Shown: positions 10,644 to 20,552 of the stretch, piece after piece
Numbering within the stretch: the stretch's first letter is position 1
Layout of the letters: every line of letters starts with the position of its first letter
Assembly (NCBI GenBank): GCA_964007475.1
Contig: OZ023274.1
Span: 30,001,250 to 30,065,249, forward strand
Direction: 5' to 3'
Source of the DNA: Hybos culiciformis
Taxonomy: Eukaryota; Arthropoda; Insecta; Diptera; Hybotidae
Length of the DNA stretch: 64,000 nt
Translations under genes and position numbers: made by a program
Notes under the pieces: model-generated
Seen by the model: the letters and a program-made list of their open reading frames with translations, nothing else
What the model was told of the DNA's origin: nothing
The model's database searches: none

Positions 10644-12110
10644 CGTCGCCCGAATGCTATTTAGGTCCATACTCCATTTTTGCCTTTTTGGAGTTATATA
10701 TGTATACGTAGATTTCTCATTCCCTTCTTCCAGAATCTGCGATCCTTTTATTCCTATCTCTACTAGTTCTGGAGATATTTAGTATCAACTTTGGTCCATC
10801 TCCACTTTATTTGCAAATTTTTCATCATTTTTGATCCATATCCAAAAGTTTGGCGTATGGATCAAAAATTCAATACATTTATAACAAAAAAAATGTTTAC
10901 TGCTTTAATGGTCCAAGTAAGAAGAAACTAAGCGTTATCTGACACGACAAAACTCACATACTGCGCCATTTGGACGGAATTTCATAGTGGCAGGTCAGGA
11001 AATGACATTACTAGCGCGTTAATCCGTATTCTGTTCAAACTGTGATTATCCTGAATTAAATCGATTGACCTTATGGAGTGATTCGTGCGTCCCTCAGAAT
11101 TGAAACCGAATCAATTCCACTGCAATCAAGAATTATCTTGCATCATATCCAACTATAATAGAACTTATCTAAAATTTTCGGAGGCTGGATATTCTAACAT
11201 ACAGAGTCGACACATGCAATCGACAGGTTTTTGAAAAATATAGAAATACACAGTCCCCTTCATTTTATTCAACTTTTATTGAAAGTATTCAGTGAGAAAG
11301 TAAAATTAAATATAATACAAATGAAAACCGAAGATTTCAAGGCCTATGGTAAATTGGACAACAGTAAAGTTCCATTCTCAAAAATAATATCCATTCTGTA
11401 CGAAAACAACAGTCAGTCACAGTTTCAAATAAAATACAAAACTTCATTTTCAAATATTGAATACAAAACGACAAATTTGTTAAAGTGTGCCCGAAGAAAT
11501 ACTCTCGGAACCCCAAAAAATTTATTCGACAGTTCGGTTCCGATTTTGCAGAAACGATATGTTCCAGAAGAAAAAGTGAGGGATATAAAAGATTTGTTGC
11601 CATTTCTCCCGAAAGAACATCAAATATATATGACAAATTTGATGAAATTGAAATGAAATTTTTTATTCCATATTATATTTAAATAATATATTAATATATT
11701 AATATATTAATAAATAAAAGCAATAAAATAATGTTTTTTTTTTTACAATATTAGATACAAACTTAATGGACATGCATTACAATTTTTGTAATGTAACATA
11801 ATGCTTATTTGATCTCTATCCAAAATATTTTGATCCATGTGATACAAAGTTCCAAAATGGATTGAAAAAAAACGGATATGGATCAAAAAAACAAATTTCA
11901 ATTTTTACAAAATCGAATCTAACTCTTTAATTTTTAGCTGAAATTGATTGAAAATTTGTGAAGAAAGAATATATTAAATATATTAAAAAAATTTCAAACA
12001 ACCAAAAAATTCTATCGCTCCAATTTTGAATATTTTGATCTCGAACTTCAAATGCAGTTTTCTCGCTTAGTAAAAAATGGAGTGTGGATCAAAATAGCAT
12101 TCGGGCGACG
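10644..12110. mobile_element. TIR DNA transposon inside env, TSD ATAA, superfamily unresolved
   Basis: The ends are inverted repeats beginning CGTCGCCCGAATGCTATTT, matching for about 35 bp with a few mismatches (left ends ACTCCATTTTT, right the complement). The 4-bp ATAA occurs directly outside both ends (10640-10643 and 12111-12114). Subterminal GATCCATATCCA-type words occur many times in both orientations at each side (10780-10870, 11810-11890). One ORF lies inside (11231-11656). The 4-bp duplication and long TIR do not let me name the superfamily. Confidence 0.85.
11231..11656 (+). CDS. Uncharacterised 141-aa ORF of the ATAA-flanked transposon
   Basis: Open for 141 codons with no recognised domain. 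It has no signal peptide or membrane segment. The middle (about residues 45-75) is serine- and tyrosine-containing, with a KYKTSFS word. The second half holds NLLKCARRNTLGTP (about residues 82-95) and ends LLPFLPKEHQIYMTNLMKL. The chain looks like the C-terminal exon of a longer protein, because the ATG at 11231 has no special context. The basic CARRN region could bind nucleic acid, but that is a guess. Being centred in a TIR element, it is probably a transposon accessory protein or transposase fragment. Confidence 0.45.
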   Translation: MKNIEIHSPLHFIQLLLKVFSEKVKLNIIQMKTEDFKAYGKLDNSKVPFSKIISILYENNSQSQFQIKYKTSFSNIEYKTTNLLKCARRNTLGTPKNLFDSSVPILQKRYVPEEKVRDIKDLLPFLPKEHQIYMTNLMKLK

Positions 12111-13085
12111 ATAATTTAAAACCAGTCTCTGATTAAAGTCACATTATTAAATAGTTCAAGTAACACATCAAAAAATATAAAAAAAATACAATTTTTATCT
12201 CTCTTAAGTGACATAAATCTTTTAAATTCTGAGGTAGATAAAATTCAGCAAAATATATTATTCGCCAAGCAAGGGATTATGAGTCATTCTATTTTAACAA
12301 ATGAAGAAGTTCGAAATTGATATTAATAAATATAAAGAGATTAAAAGTGTGATTTTTAAAGCAAATTCGCAATTAGCCTTCATTGTTCTTATTCCTAATT
12401 TTTCAAAAGAGCTTGCAACTAAATATAAAATTATTCCGGTACCAAATCAAAACTTTGAAGAAATAAACATTGAATCTACTACTGTTATTAAATTTAGAAA
12501 CAAAATATATTATGATAATTATAATAAAATTTACATAAAAAATTTAAAAGAAATTAATGGTTGTATAAAAGAATTAATGTCTAATAGTTATGGAAATTGT
12601 ACAAAAAAGATAAACTCTAAGTTTGAAGTTATAGAAATATCATATAATCTGATTTTGGTAAAAAATGCAAAAAATGTAACACTAATATATAATTGTAATA
12701 ATTTAAAATATCATTTAAAGAAAAATAATTTTATTACTTTCAATAACTGTTCAATAATTTTGAATGATTTTAAATTTAAAAATTTTGATAAAATTGTAAT
12801 TAATCATTTGATAATACCAAATTATATTGAACCTAAAAACCTAACAATAATCCCAAATTTAGAAGACATCCATCTTAAACAAATCGAAAACCTTGACGAA
12901 ATTGAATTTATCAAAACAAGATTGCAAAATCATTCAATTTCATTTTTATCTTTGCCATTTTTATTAATTTTTATAATTGTAACTTTCCTAATGTTTAAGT
13001 TTATTAAAAATAAGAAATATAAATGTATTACTGAAAATAAAATTGAGGAAGATGTTATTGCTACTGAGGAAACTCAGGAGAGTTT

Positions 13086-13101
13086 CCAACTTAATGATGG
13101 G
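13086..13101 (+). other. Probable polypurine tract of the 8113-13155 errantivirus
   Basis: GATGGGGGA lies in the 3' part of env, followed by ACTTACATACCC, which resembles an LTR start. If so the 3' LTR begins near 13100. No second LTR is available for comparison because the 5' part is lost, so the LTR end is undefined. 13156-13670 is AT-rich and may contain that LTR. Confidence 0.4.
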
Positions 13102-14004
13102 GGACTTACATACCCGCCACTAAATTCATTTAAACTCCAAAATACTGCTAATTAAGCTTTTTAAATTTTTTTAAAAATTGATAATGATTTTTATTTCTAA
13201 CATTCAAAAAGAATTATTTAAAAAATAGGTTGAAATAAAATATTTAAACTAGATAACAATTTTTATAATCTTTAAAACAGCAAAATTTGTGAGAAATAAA
13301 AATTCAGAATTGCAATAAATGCAATTCGGCAAAAACATCTTTCTAATAAAATTTGTAATTTAGAATAAAATCATTTTCGAGTTGTTAGTTCCAAATCTAA
13401 AGATCGGTAAAATTAAAATAAAATTAAAAATTAAAAAGTAAATTTGAAAATTTAAGTAAAGTAAAGTTAAATTGAGTTTTTTTTATAAATTAGAAATTTT
13501 AATTGTAAAAAATAAGTAAAGTGTTTTTTTTTTTTAAAAAGAAATTGAAGAGTTTTTTTATAATTATTTTTTCCTCGAAGAAAACAGGAAAAACAAAACT
13601 TACACATATATATCTTAGAAAATTATCAATTTGTTTCTTTTTCCACTAATTAATTAGATATTTTATGTTTTTTTTAACCCCCGACGCAAAAACAAGGGGT
13701 GTTATGCGTTTAACGTGCTGTGTGTATGTGTGTCTGTCTGTGGCATCGTCACTGAGCCAAAAAAGGCGTACTAAATTTTAGGACTTTTGGCATTAAATCA
13801 AGTTCTAGTATTTTTATACACAAAACAACAACAAATACATTTTTTTTATTAAAAAAAACAATATTTAAGTTCTTTCGGTATCATATCAAGTACAAACTGC
13901 GCTAAAATCGTAAAATTAATGCCCAGAGGCATAATTTTTAGTACCAAGAGAATTAATGTTATTCCAAAAATTCTTGAATTAAAATATTTGAATAATTTTA
14001 ATAC

Positions 14005-14071
14005 TATGGCTGAATGGTAGAGTGATGGAATGAAATGCTAAAGACCGAGGTTCGAATCCCGACGAAGGCAT
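14005..14071 (+). repeat. tRNA-derived (SINE-like) repeat
   Basis: A-box-like TGGCTGAATGG and a perfect B box GGTTCGAATCC at tRNA spacing, but no acceptor-stem pairing, so it is not a working tRNA gene. A second copy with a damaged B box follows about 127 bp later (14130-14199). Confidence 0.65.
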
Positions 14072-14129
14072 AAGAAAAATGTATACGCTATTTATATTTT
14101 CTATTTTATGTACATGAATAATTTTATTA

Positions 14130-14199
14130 CTATGGCCTAATGGTAGAGTGGTCGATTGAAATGCTAAAGACCCGAAGAGGGCATAAGAATCCCGAAGAG
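14130..14199 (+). repeat. tRNA-derived repeat, damaged second copy
   Basis: Same lead-in (AATTTTATTACTATGGCC) as the copy at 14005. The B-box region is deleted and replaced by a short duplication of CCCGAAGAGGGC. Confidence 0.55.
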
Positions 14200-14514
14200 G
14201 GCTAAGAAAAATATAATAAGAAATTAGAAATAAAATAAATAAAGAAATAAATAAAATAAAAAAAAAAAATAGAAAAAAAAAATTAAAATTAAAAAATTTT
14301 TTTTTCTCCTTTAAAAAATTTTAATCCCAAAAGGCATTGATTTTAGTAAAACCGTCATTGGACGGTTTTTGTTGCGGAAAATACATGATTTTATGCATTT
14401 TTACATGATTTTAGCACGTTTTTTATCGGATGAACCGATTTTGATTTTTCTTTTTTTGTTTGAAAGGTGAATTAGTCGGGAGTGTTCTTAGCTATGTTTG
14501 ATGAAAATCCGTCC

Positions 14515-14835
14515 AAGATGGACGCCGCCACAAAATGGCGGATTACATATTTTTTCAGAACTCCGTCAATATGGGTATCAAATGAAAGGATTTGACTAGT
14601 AGAATACTATACATTATAACAAATTTCAAATCCAAGATGGCTGCCGTCACAAGATGGTGGATTACATATTTTTTCACAACTCCCTCAATATGGGTATCAA
14701 ATGAAAGGGCTTGACTAGTAGAATACTATACACTATACAAATTTAAAATCCAAGATGGCCGCTGCCACATAATGGCGGATTACATATTTTTTCACAACTC
14801 TGTCAATATGGGTATATAACATGAAATGAAAGTAT
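14515..14835. repeat. Tandem repeat, unit about 117 bp (AAAATGGCGGATTACATA)
   Basis: Three units each contain CAAGATGG, ATGGCGGATTACATATTTTT, CTCAATATGGGTATCAAATG and GACTAGTAGAATACTATA. The 63105 copy of the host element has about one and a half units, so unit number varies between copies. Confidence 0.85.
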
Positions 14836-15712
14836 ATAATATGAAACAAAAAACTCTTTTTAATTTTAAAAAATATTCTTCAACTATAAGTTAATGAAAC
14901 AGGTTAAATAAAATTATTTAATTAGAAATTAATTTAATTGACACTAACGATTAAAGTTATGGCGTTTATGTTGCATTAAAAATTTTTATTCGAGAGAATC
15001 AGAAAAAGGAGTTTGGAAAAAATATTGTAAAATATGTTTTCATTGGTAAGTATTGTTCAAAATTTTTCAATGATCTACTTAGGTACATTTTTGATTTTCA
15101 ACACTTACTTCTTACCTTCAATAGACTTTCTTTAATACTAATTATTCTATGGATTAAACATCAAATTACCTGAATCTTAAAACACAAGAAAATAAAAAAA
15201 TAAAATAAAAAAATCATGGATTCCCTATAAAAAGCATGAAATAAAAAAAAAATTAAATTAAAAATTTAAAAAACCCCCGACACAAAAAAATACTTTGAAA
15301 CCCTATAAAAAGAAAACAATAACCGTGAAATTTTGATCCTACGTAAGTATGTATGAAATTTTTTGATTAAATGTTGTCGCGTCGGGGGATTGCTCTTTTC
15401 CTATAAAAACCTACCTAAATAAAATTATATTAAAACTACAACGAAAATTTTAAAGTAAGTATTAAGAATTAAAAGAATTAAAAACTAAATATACAACTAA
15501 ACTATCCAGATAAATGTTGAGACAAAAATATAAACGACAACTCTTACATATTAAATTGACTCAAAAAAAATTTACATGGAAAAAACATTTCACATGTTAC
15601 GTATGCTCTTTAACAAAACGTTAAGCTAATAATTGTAGGAAATGAGCAATTCCCCGACCGGTTTCAAGTATTTTTTTGTGTCGGGGGTTTTTTAAATTTT
15701 TAATTTAATTTT

Positions 15713-16980
15713 TTTTTTACAACTAATAATGTTTTTTTTATATATTTAGTTTATGACCCTTTTTTTGTTTATTAAAAACGACATAAAATAAAAAACCAAA
15801 ATGACTTTAAATAAAATTAGGAAGTGAAATAAATCTGGTGTGATTCAGAACAAGTAGGTATAAACATTATTTAGTTCTCCATAAAATTTGTTTTCTAGTG
15901 AATCGTGTATTATTTGTGTATTTTTCTGAATTCCCGAATTAAAGTTGACGTGAATTTCCATTAATGTATATGAAAATTTGTTCATTAAAAAACAGTGTTC
16001 CTTCCAATGGAAGATGTATTGATTTTGTTAATTAGAAATTATAATATTTTTTACAAGTAGTATAGTATTTGTTGGTAATAAGGTAATGAAATTTTAAAAT
16101 AGAATCTAAAAAATAAACAATTTAAAAAAAAATTACAGTAAAAAATGTCATATGAAAAACCAAGAGAGAAAATCGATAGTTCAGACGTCATACCTCTAAA
16201 TACACTCTTTTGGTTGTCGTGGGTGTAATGACGGGTAAATACGTCAAAATATGCATTGATTAAATTATTATCGCTACTCAATTTCTAACATTTTGTTGTT
16301 TTCAGAATTTCATTATCTCTAAAAATTTTAAATATATTGCATGTAATGTAATGTTCTGGCAACCGCATCTGAAAATTGTGGGTCCGCGAAAGGGTCAAAT
16401 ATTTTTATTCAAGAATGACTCAAAATTCAAATATTAAAGTTAGTTTACCTCTATATTGAAAAAAAAAACTTTATTTGACTTTCGAAGTTCAGAATTTTTC
16501 CGATATTATCCGCTGCTAATTGTTACTATTATATTTGTGTTGTATTTGTATGATTGGACAATTTGACGAGAGAACTACGGAAACTTTTTTTTTAAATCGA
16601 AATAATTAAAATCTATAAATTTTAATATAAATGTATTGTATTGATCGACCTGTTAAATTTTGGGTAAAATAAAACAAAATTCTGTACAATAATGGTTGTA
16701 TTTTTGACTTACAGCACACTTTAACACATTCCTCTTTTCAAAACTTTTTTGGCGACTTTTTTCATTTCTTTTTTTACCTTGGTACATTCAATTCTTTTTT
16801 ATATTTATACAAAAAAATTAAATAAAAAACTAAAATCCTCAGGTAAAAAAAAGGTAGTGCAAAAGGCTTGAAAAAAAAATTGTGTATTTAAGTGCTCCAA
16901 ATTTAAAAGTAAAATCAACGACGCGAGTATAATACCTATAATATCTTTGACAAGGTATATGTGGAAAGCTCATTTATGTT
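15713..16980. other. AT-rich interval without recognised gene
   Basis: No domain or repeat was recognised. A 76-codon minus-strand ORF (16051-16281) starts with 40 plausible-looking residues but then becomes AT-driven hydrophobic sequence. It has no recognisable homology, so I do not call it a gene. Confidence 0.5.
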
Positions 16981-16994
16981 ATTTTTAATCTTAC

Positions 16995-17097
16995 CCAATT
17001 TTCTTTATCACATGAAACGTGAGTCGCTCCTGGTGGACATACACGTACAGATCCCTTTCCATCGCAATAATTTACAGCACTTGCGTAATATTTTAAA
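16995..17097 (-). CDS. Single internal exon of a secreted cysteine-rich protein (CAP/antigen-5-like?)
   Basis: On the minus strand a polypyrimidine tract ending AG (17098-17099) precedes a 103-bp open segment that ends at a consensus donor GTAAG (16994-16990). Read in the second frame it gives about 34 residues including VNYCDGKGSVRVCPPGATH and VSCDKENW. Three cysteines in an NYC-C-G-H-C arrangement resemble the N-terminal segment that follows the signal peptide in CAP/antigen-5 proteins. Codon use is less AT-biased than its surroundings. Neighbouring exons were not found on either side, so it may be part of a long-intron host gene or an orphan copy. Splice sites are seen directly; the family name is a weak inference. 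Confidence 0.4.
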
Positions 17098-17249
17098 CTA
17101 AAAAAAAATCGGAAAACCCAAAAAATTATAGTTATTTTCTGATTCATATTTCAAAATTTTGATTCAATAAGTGGAAATTAAAAGAAAATGCTATTGTGAT
17201 TATTATGTACATAAAAAATAAAATTTTATAATTAGATAGCTTTAATTAT

Positions 17250-17545
17250 GGCTCTGGGAACTAACTCATCACGAATTAACTCCGCAAAACGAAAAAGAAC
17301 TAACTCATCAAAAAAATGCGGATTTAAAGTAAAAATTACAAATGAACTAACTCCTCAAAATTTTAAGTGAATTAACTCATCAATAGAGGAACTAACTCAT
17401 CAAAATTAATATTATTCTTAAAAAGGAACTATCTCATCATTTTTAAAAGATGAACTAAGTCATCAAAAATTGGAAATTATTAAATTTTTGATGACTTAGT
17501 TCATGATGAACAAACTCATCAAAATTAGTTAATGAACTAACCCTG
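17250..17545. repeat. Self-complementary word array (GAACTAACTCATCAAAA)
   Basis: About ten variants of GAACTAACTCATCA, spaced irregularly, mostly on one strand. One pair is inverted and forms a perfect 22-bp hairpin (17450-17471 with 17483-17504). No clear termini or TSD. Its architecture resembles the foldback arrays at 21756 and 34545. Confidence 0.8.
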
Positions 17546-17559
17546 CTAAAATTTCTTCA

Positions 17560-18060
17560 CCAGTTTCATCGGTCACAAATACATGTAAATTAGTTTTATT
17601 ATGAATGTGTTGGTTTTTTTACATCTTATATATAATAAAACTTGAATGTATTTACTATTTACTATAACGTACTGAGCAATAGTGAATCACTGGTGATTCA
17701 TCAGTGAATTTTTATTGAAAAAATAAGACACATTGATAGCAATATTTTTCTTCAATTTTGTTATCTCGTTTTAACACGAATTCCAAAAAAATAAAAAAAC
17801 GTGTTAAAAAAAATCTTTTTGGTTGGAAGAAACTAAAGTTTATTTTTAAAAATTTAAATAAAAAAATATAATTTTAAAATAATATAAAAAAAAAATAAGA
17901 GGCAATTATTCTGAATTTGAGTAATAAACTTAAATAGTAGAGGCAGGTAAGAAAATATTTTATCTGACTAAAAAATAAAATTTATCGGATGGATAATTTC
18001 ATTTTTATAAATAAAATAAGGTCGCGTTTTAATTTAAATTGTTATTTTTTAATTTGTTCT
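17560..18060. other. AT-rich interval, no gene recognised
   Basis: Contains a short motif run (GTGAATCACTGGTGATTCATC) near 17680 with local dyad symmetry, and otherwise A/T-rich sequence that would be intron or intergenic DNA upstream of the 18063 exon. Confidence 0.4.
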
Positions 18061-18062
18061 AG

Positions 18063-18353
18063 ATAACATACCTAAGAAGATATAGGAGCGCGGATCAAAG
18101 CTGTGTTGACAAGGCACTACGGAAAATAGCGGTAGATTCTGTGTATATTGAGTTAAATTTTAATGGTTGTGCAGGCAAAAGAAGCCTAAATGCCCTGAAT
18201 TTATTTAAAACAATTTTATATGGTAACAATTTATATTACTAATGTTAATAATTTTTAAATTGGTATATTTTTCTTTCAGATGCTTATGGATCCCAAATGG
18301 GTGTTAATAATTTTGAATCACAAATTAAAAAAAGTGTATTAAAGGCATTGTAA
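18063..18353 (+). CDS. Last two exons of a DUF4806-like protein
   Basis: An acceptor (TTGTTCTAG, ending 18062) opens a 160-bp exon (18063-18222). A GT donor (18223) and a pyrimidine-rich acceptor TTCTTTCAG (ending 18279) define a 57-bp intron. The last exon (18280-18353) ends in TAA. Phase is kept across the intron (1 + 2 nt). The joined C-terminus is about 77 residues and contains ALRKIAVDSVYIELNFNG, then GKRSLNALNLFKTILYDAYG and a final FESQIKKSVLKAL. The G-x-GK-x-x-x-N-L pattern with flanking helices resembles the C-terminal part of DUF4806 proteins, common in aphids and other insects and of unknown function. Exons upstream were not found. It could be host or a transposon passenger. Splicing is strongly supported by phase and consensus; the family is tentative. 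Confidence 0.6.
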
Positions 18354-18410
18354 GAACAAAAAAAAAACAATATAATAATTTTTTTCACTCATTTAAAAAT
18401 CAAAGCGTTT

Positions 18411-18510
18411 GTCCTCGAACAAATTTTAAAGTTATGTAGAATCGATATAAATAAAGGTATCTGGCCACCCACATTTATAATGCTTTAATTTTAAAATTTG
18501 TTCGAGGATC
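18411..18510. repeat. Inverted repeat with 19-bp arms
   Basis: TCCTCGAACAAATTTTAAA and its complement near 18490-18508 flank about 60 bp. It lies just after the DUF4806-like stop codon and could form a hairpin in its 3' UTR, or be a tiny MITE. Confidence 0.7.
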
Positions 18511-18544
18511 AACCAAATATGTTTCATTTATTATTAATAGAACA

Positions 18545-18850
18545 AAAAAGTTAGGTAATGAAAGTGCAGTGAAGGTAAGTGATGAAAAAACAATGAACGT
18601 AGGTAGTGAAAAAGCAATGAATACAGTAGTGAAAAACTATTGAAGGTAGGCAGTGAATATACAATGAAGGTAAGTAGTGAAAAAATAGTGAAGGTAGGTA
18701 GTGAAAAGCAATGAAGAAAATAGTGAAAAAGTAGTGATGGTAGGTAGTGATCACTAGTGATGGTAGGTAGTGTTCACTAGTGATGGTAAGTAGTGATCAC
18801 CAGTGATGGTAGGTAGTGAACACTAGTGAAATACTAATGAATGTAAGCAT
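18545..18850. repeat. Degenerate minisatellite (GTGAAGGTAGGTAGTGAA / CACTAGTGATGGTAGGTAGT)
   Basis: Roughly a dozen units of 20-24 bp. The first half repeats GTGAAAAA-ATGAAGGTAGGTA. The second half becomes a cleaner GATGGTAGGTAGTGATCACTA with internal dyad (GATCAC/GTGATC, ACTAGT). The minus-strand frame over it encodes only repeat peptides. Confidence 0.85.
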
Positions 18851-19098
18851 GTTTTGTTTCATGTTAAAAGAGATAGATGTTTGTATGTAGTAGTAATTAG
18901 AAGGGGAAACCAATGAAATTTTGCCCAAGCCCATTCATAATTCACTAGTAAATTCATCGAAGAAAAAAACAAAGCTCACTGATGAAACAATGGTGTTTCA
19001 CTGCTTTTTGTTTAATAGGGAAGTCCTCAAAAAAAAGTTTTATTTTGAATTTTATTACTAAAATTTAGTATTTTTTTGGGGGGGTGCCTTAATCCAAA

Positions 19099-19129
19099 GA
19101 GACATAACATAAATTAATGTTATGTCTCT
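19099..19129. repeat. Short palindrome AGAGACATAACAT / ATGTTATGTCTCT
   Basis: 13-bp perfect arms with a 5-bp loop. Related ACATAA words continue to 19220. 18851-19098 is AT-rich sequence with nothing else recognised. Confidence 0.7.
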
Positions 19130-19240
19130 TCCTGAAAGTGTCATAAACTAAATTTTGTAAGTGACTCAACCTAAATTTATATTATGTCGTTTTGACATAA
19201 TTGAAAACGACATAAGATAAATTTTTTTTTCTATAACTTA

Positions 19241-20005
19241 ATGCTAGAGATAGAGTCGACGTAATTCACGCGCGTGTACGCACGTAAAAAATCAAATTGT
19301 ATGAAAATGTATGAGACCGGCTATACGCAACGACGTAAAACGTAGCTTACGCGCGTAAAAGTTGAAATATTTTAACTTTCCCAGTATTTTACGCCGTACA
19401 TTGTGGAAATCATTTGTTTATAATTGTGTTGTTTATTTTGTTGTAATTAGAAAAAAAATTGTGTTGTTTATTTTGTTGTATTTAGAAAAAAAAAATTTTA
19501 CAAACAAATAATTATTTAAAAAAATAAAAAAGTTCATAAATATAATTATATTCAAAAATAAAAATTAAATAATTATTTATTGCAAATTTATTAAAATTTT
19601 TTATGTTTTATTAAGTTATAAATAAATTAAAAAGCATTATAAAAATATTACAAACAGAATATTTTTATAATGCTTTTTAATTTATTTATAACTTAATCAA
19701 ACATAAAAAATTTTAATAAATTTGCAATAAATAATTATTTAATTTTTATTTTTGAATATAATTATATTTATGAACTTTTTTATTTTATTAAATACAATAA
19801 TTAAAAACTAAAAGATAATAATTAAAAACTAAAAAAAAAATTTTTAAAGAAAGAATAATAATTAAAATAAAAATTGGATGACATTTTTCTCTTTTGTTTT
19901 TCGCATGTGAACGGCGTTGAGCATAACAGGTAAAAAAAACAGGTTTTTTTTATTTTTTTTACGCGCGCATACGCGCGTGAATTACGTCGACTCTATCTCT
20001 AGCAT
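19241..20005. mobile_element. TIR element with CpG-rich ends and AT palindrome core
   Basis: Left end ATGCTAGAGATAGAGTCGAC with GTAATTCACGCGCGT; the right end is its complement (about 38 bp). The ends are CG-rich (many ACGCGCGTA words). The middle is an almost pure A/T palindrome (next entry). No ORF. The flanks (ACTTA left, AAGT right) do not give a clear TSD. Probably a foldback-like MITE. Confidence 0.85.
19520..19790. repeat. Near-perfect ~270-bp palindrome
   Basis: Arms of about 130 bp (19520-19651 and 19659-19790) are complementary with only a few mismatches around a loop of about 8 bp. The arms include GCATTATAAAAATATT and its complement at the centre. It is made almost entirely of A and T and would extrude readily as a cruciform. 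Confidence 0.85.
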
Positions 20006-20100
20006 AAGTAATCATTTTCAAATTCGATAAAACGCGTTTCTCAGAAAAATAAGAAAAAATACTCGAATTTGAAAAATGTACATAAAAAATGAGTGCCTTC

Positions 20101-20118
20101 ATCGGGGTTCGAACCTAC
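20101..20118 (-). repeat. Isolated B-box (tRNA-derived fragment)
   Basis: On the minus strand GGTTCGAACCCC matches a Pol III B box. The preceding A-box region cannot be traced. Confidence 0.45.
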
Positions 20119-20166
20119 GTCCTAATATGTTAAGAAAATTAAAAAAAAACTTTCTTAAAATTGCCA

Positions 20167-20228
20167 TTACCGGGATCGAACCTGGCAACTTCAGACTTCT
20201 AATTTGATATTCTATCCACGAAGCCATA
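20167..20228 (-). repeat. tRNA-derived (SINE-like) repeat
   Basis: On the minus strand: A-box-like TGGCTTCGTGGATAG, then B box GGTTCGATCCCGG at tRNA spacing. Stems are degraded. Part of the composite repeat that includes 20250-20550. Confidence 0.65.
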
Positions 20229-20249
20229 AAATTAACAAATGAAAATTAG

Positions 20250-20552
20250 AAATGAAAATTACAAATAATTTTATTAAAGCCTTGAGAAACAACATAGGTA
20301 TATTTTGGCATTGATAGTATAGATATCGATCAAGTAATTTATCATTATAGGTTTTCCCGGCTCAAAATATGCAAAAAAAAAAATTTTCAAAATAGATAGC
20401 TCCGGTGAAATAAAGATTACCAGACCAAACATTTTGGGTAGGAATTCATAATTTTCGTACTTTGCTGCTGTCTGGCACTTTCAGACTTTTTTAATTTCAA
20501 ATATATGTATATATAGGGCCCAATATTACAAGCAAAAAAATTACATATCCTA
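20250..20552 (-). repeat. Composite repeat segment (CCTTGAGAAACAACATAGG to GGGCCCAATATTACAAGC)
   Basis: The same ~290-bp stretch, inverted, is at 37665-37945, and part of it is at 22800-22857 plus 23265-23345, where a hAT element splits it. It carries the GGTGAAATAAAGATTACC box shared with 645-1212 and is flanked by tRNA-like repeats, so it is probably the body of a tRNA-derived retroelement. Confidence 0.7.

Larger units (their letters stand above)
8113..13155 (+). mobile_element. Errantivirus-type LTR retrotransposon remnant (Ty3/gypsy with env)
   Basis: In order on the plus strand: the end of reverse transcriptase, RNase H, integrase and an env-like gene. Gag, protease, most of RT and the 5' LTR are missing because the LINE abuts at 8112. 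Env is interrupted by a TIR transposon (10644-12110). The whole is degraded by stops and frameshifts. It is a relative of, but not a close copy of, the younger element at 45168-59543. Confidence 0.85.
10232..13155 (+). pseudogene. env: Errantivirus env-like gene, split by a transposon
   Basis: The N-terminal half (10232-10643) has a basic cleavage-like site RHKRG followed by a hydrophobic fusion-peptide-like stretch and a charged heptad-like region, the layout of insect errantivirus Env and the related baculovirus F proteins. The reading stops where the 10644-12110 transposon begins. The C-terminal half resumes after it and is open from 12301 to 13155, ending in a membrane segment (LLIFIIVTFLMF) and a short lysine-rich tail. 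Stops between 12115 and 12300 show decay beyond the insertion. It would be a type I envelope glycoprotein, and it is not functional here. Confidence 0.82.
13674..15712. mobile_element. CCCCCGAC-ended inverted-repeat element, copy 1
   Basis: Begins AACCCCCGACGCAAAAAC and ends in the complement TTGTGTCGGGGGTT. The left domain carries GGGGTGTTATGCG, a GTCTGTCTG run and GGATGAACCGATTTTGATTT. The right domain (15247-15712) is itself bounded by perfect ~33-bp inverted repeats beginning AATTAAATTAAAAATTT. A second copy starts at 63105. Copy 1 differs by a foreign insert at about 13757-14428 (with tRNA-like repeats) and extra tandem units. No coding capacity. I recall similar CCCCCGACGCAAAAA repeats as widespread in insects, but cannot name the class. 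Confidence 0.75.

Noticed and set aside
18551..18754. 67-codon minus-strand ORF rich in HYLPS
   Set aside because: Encoded by the degenerate GGTAGGTAGTGAA minisatellite.
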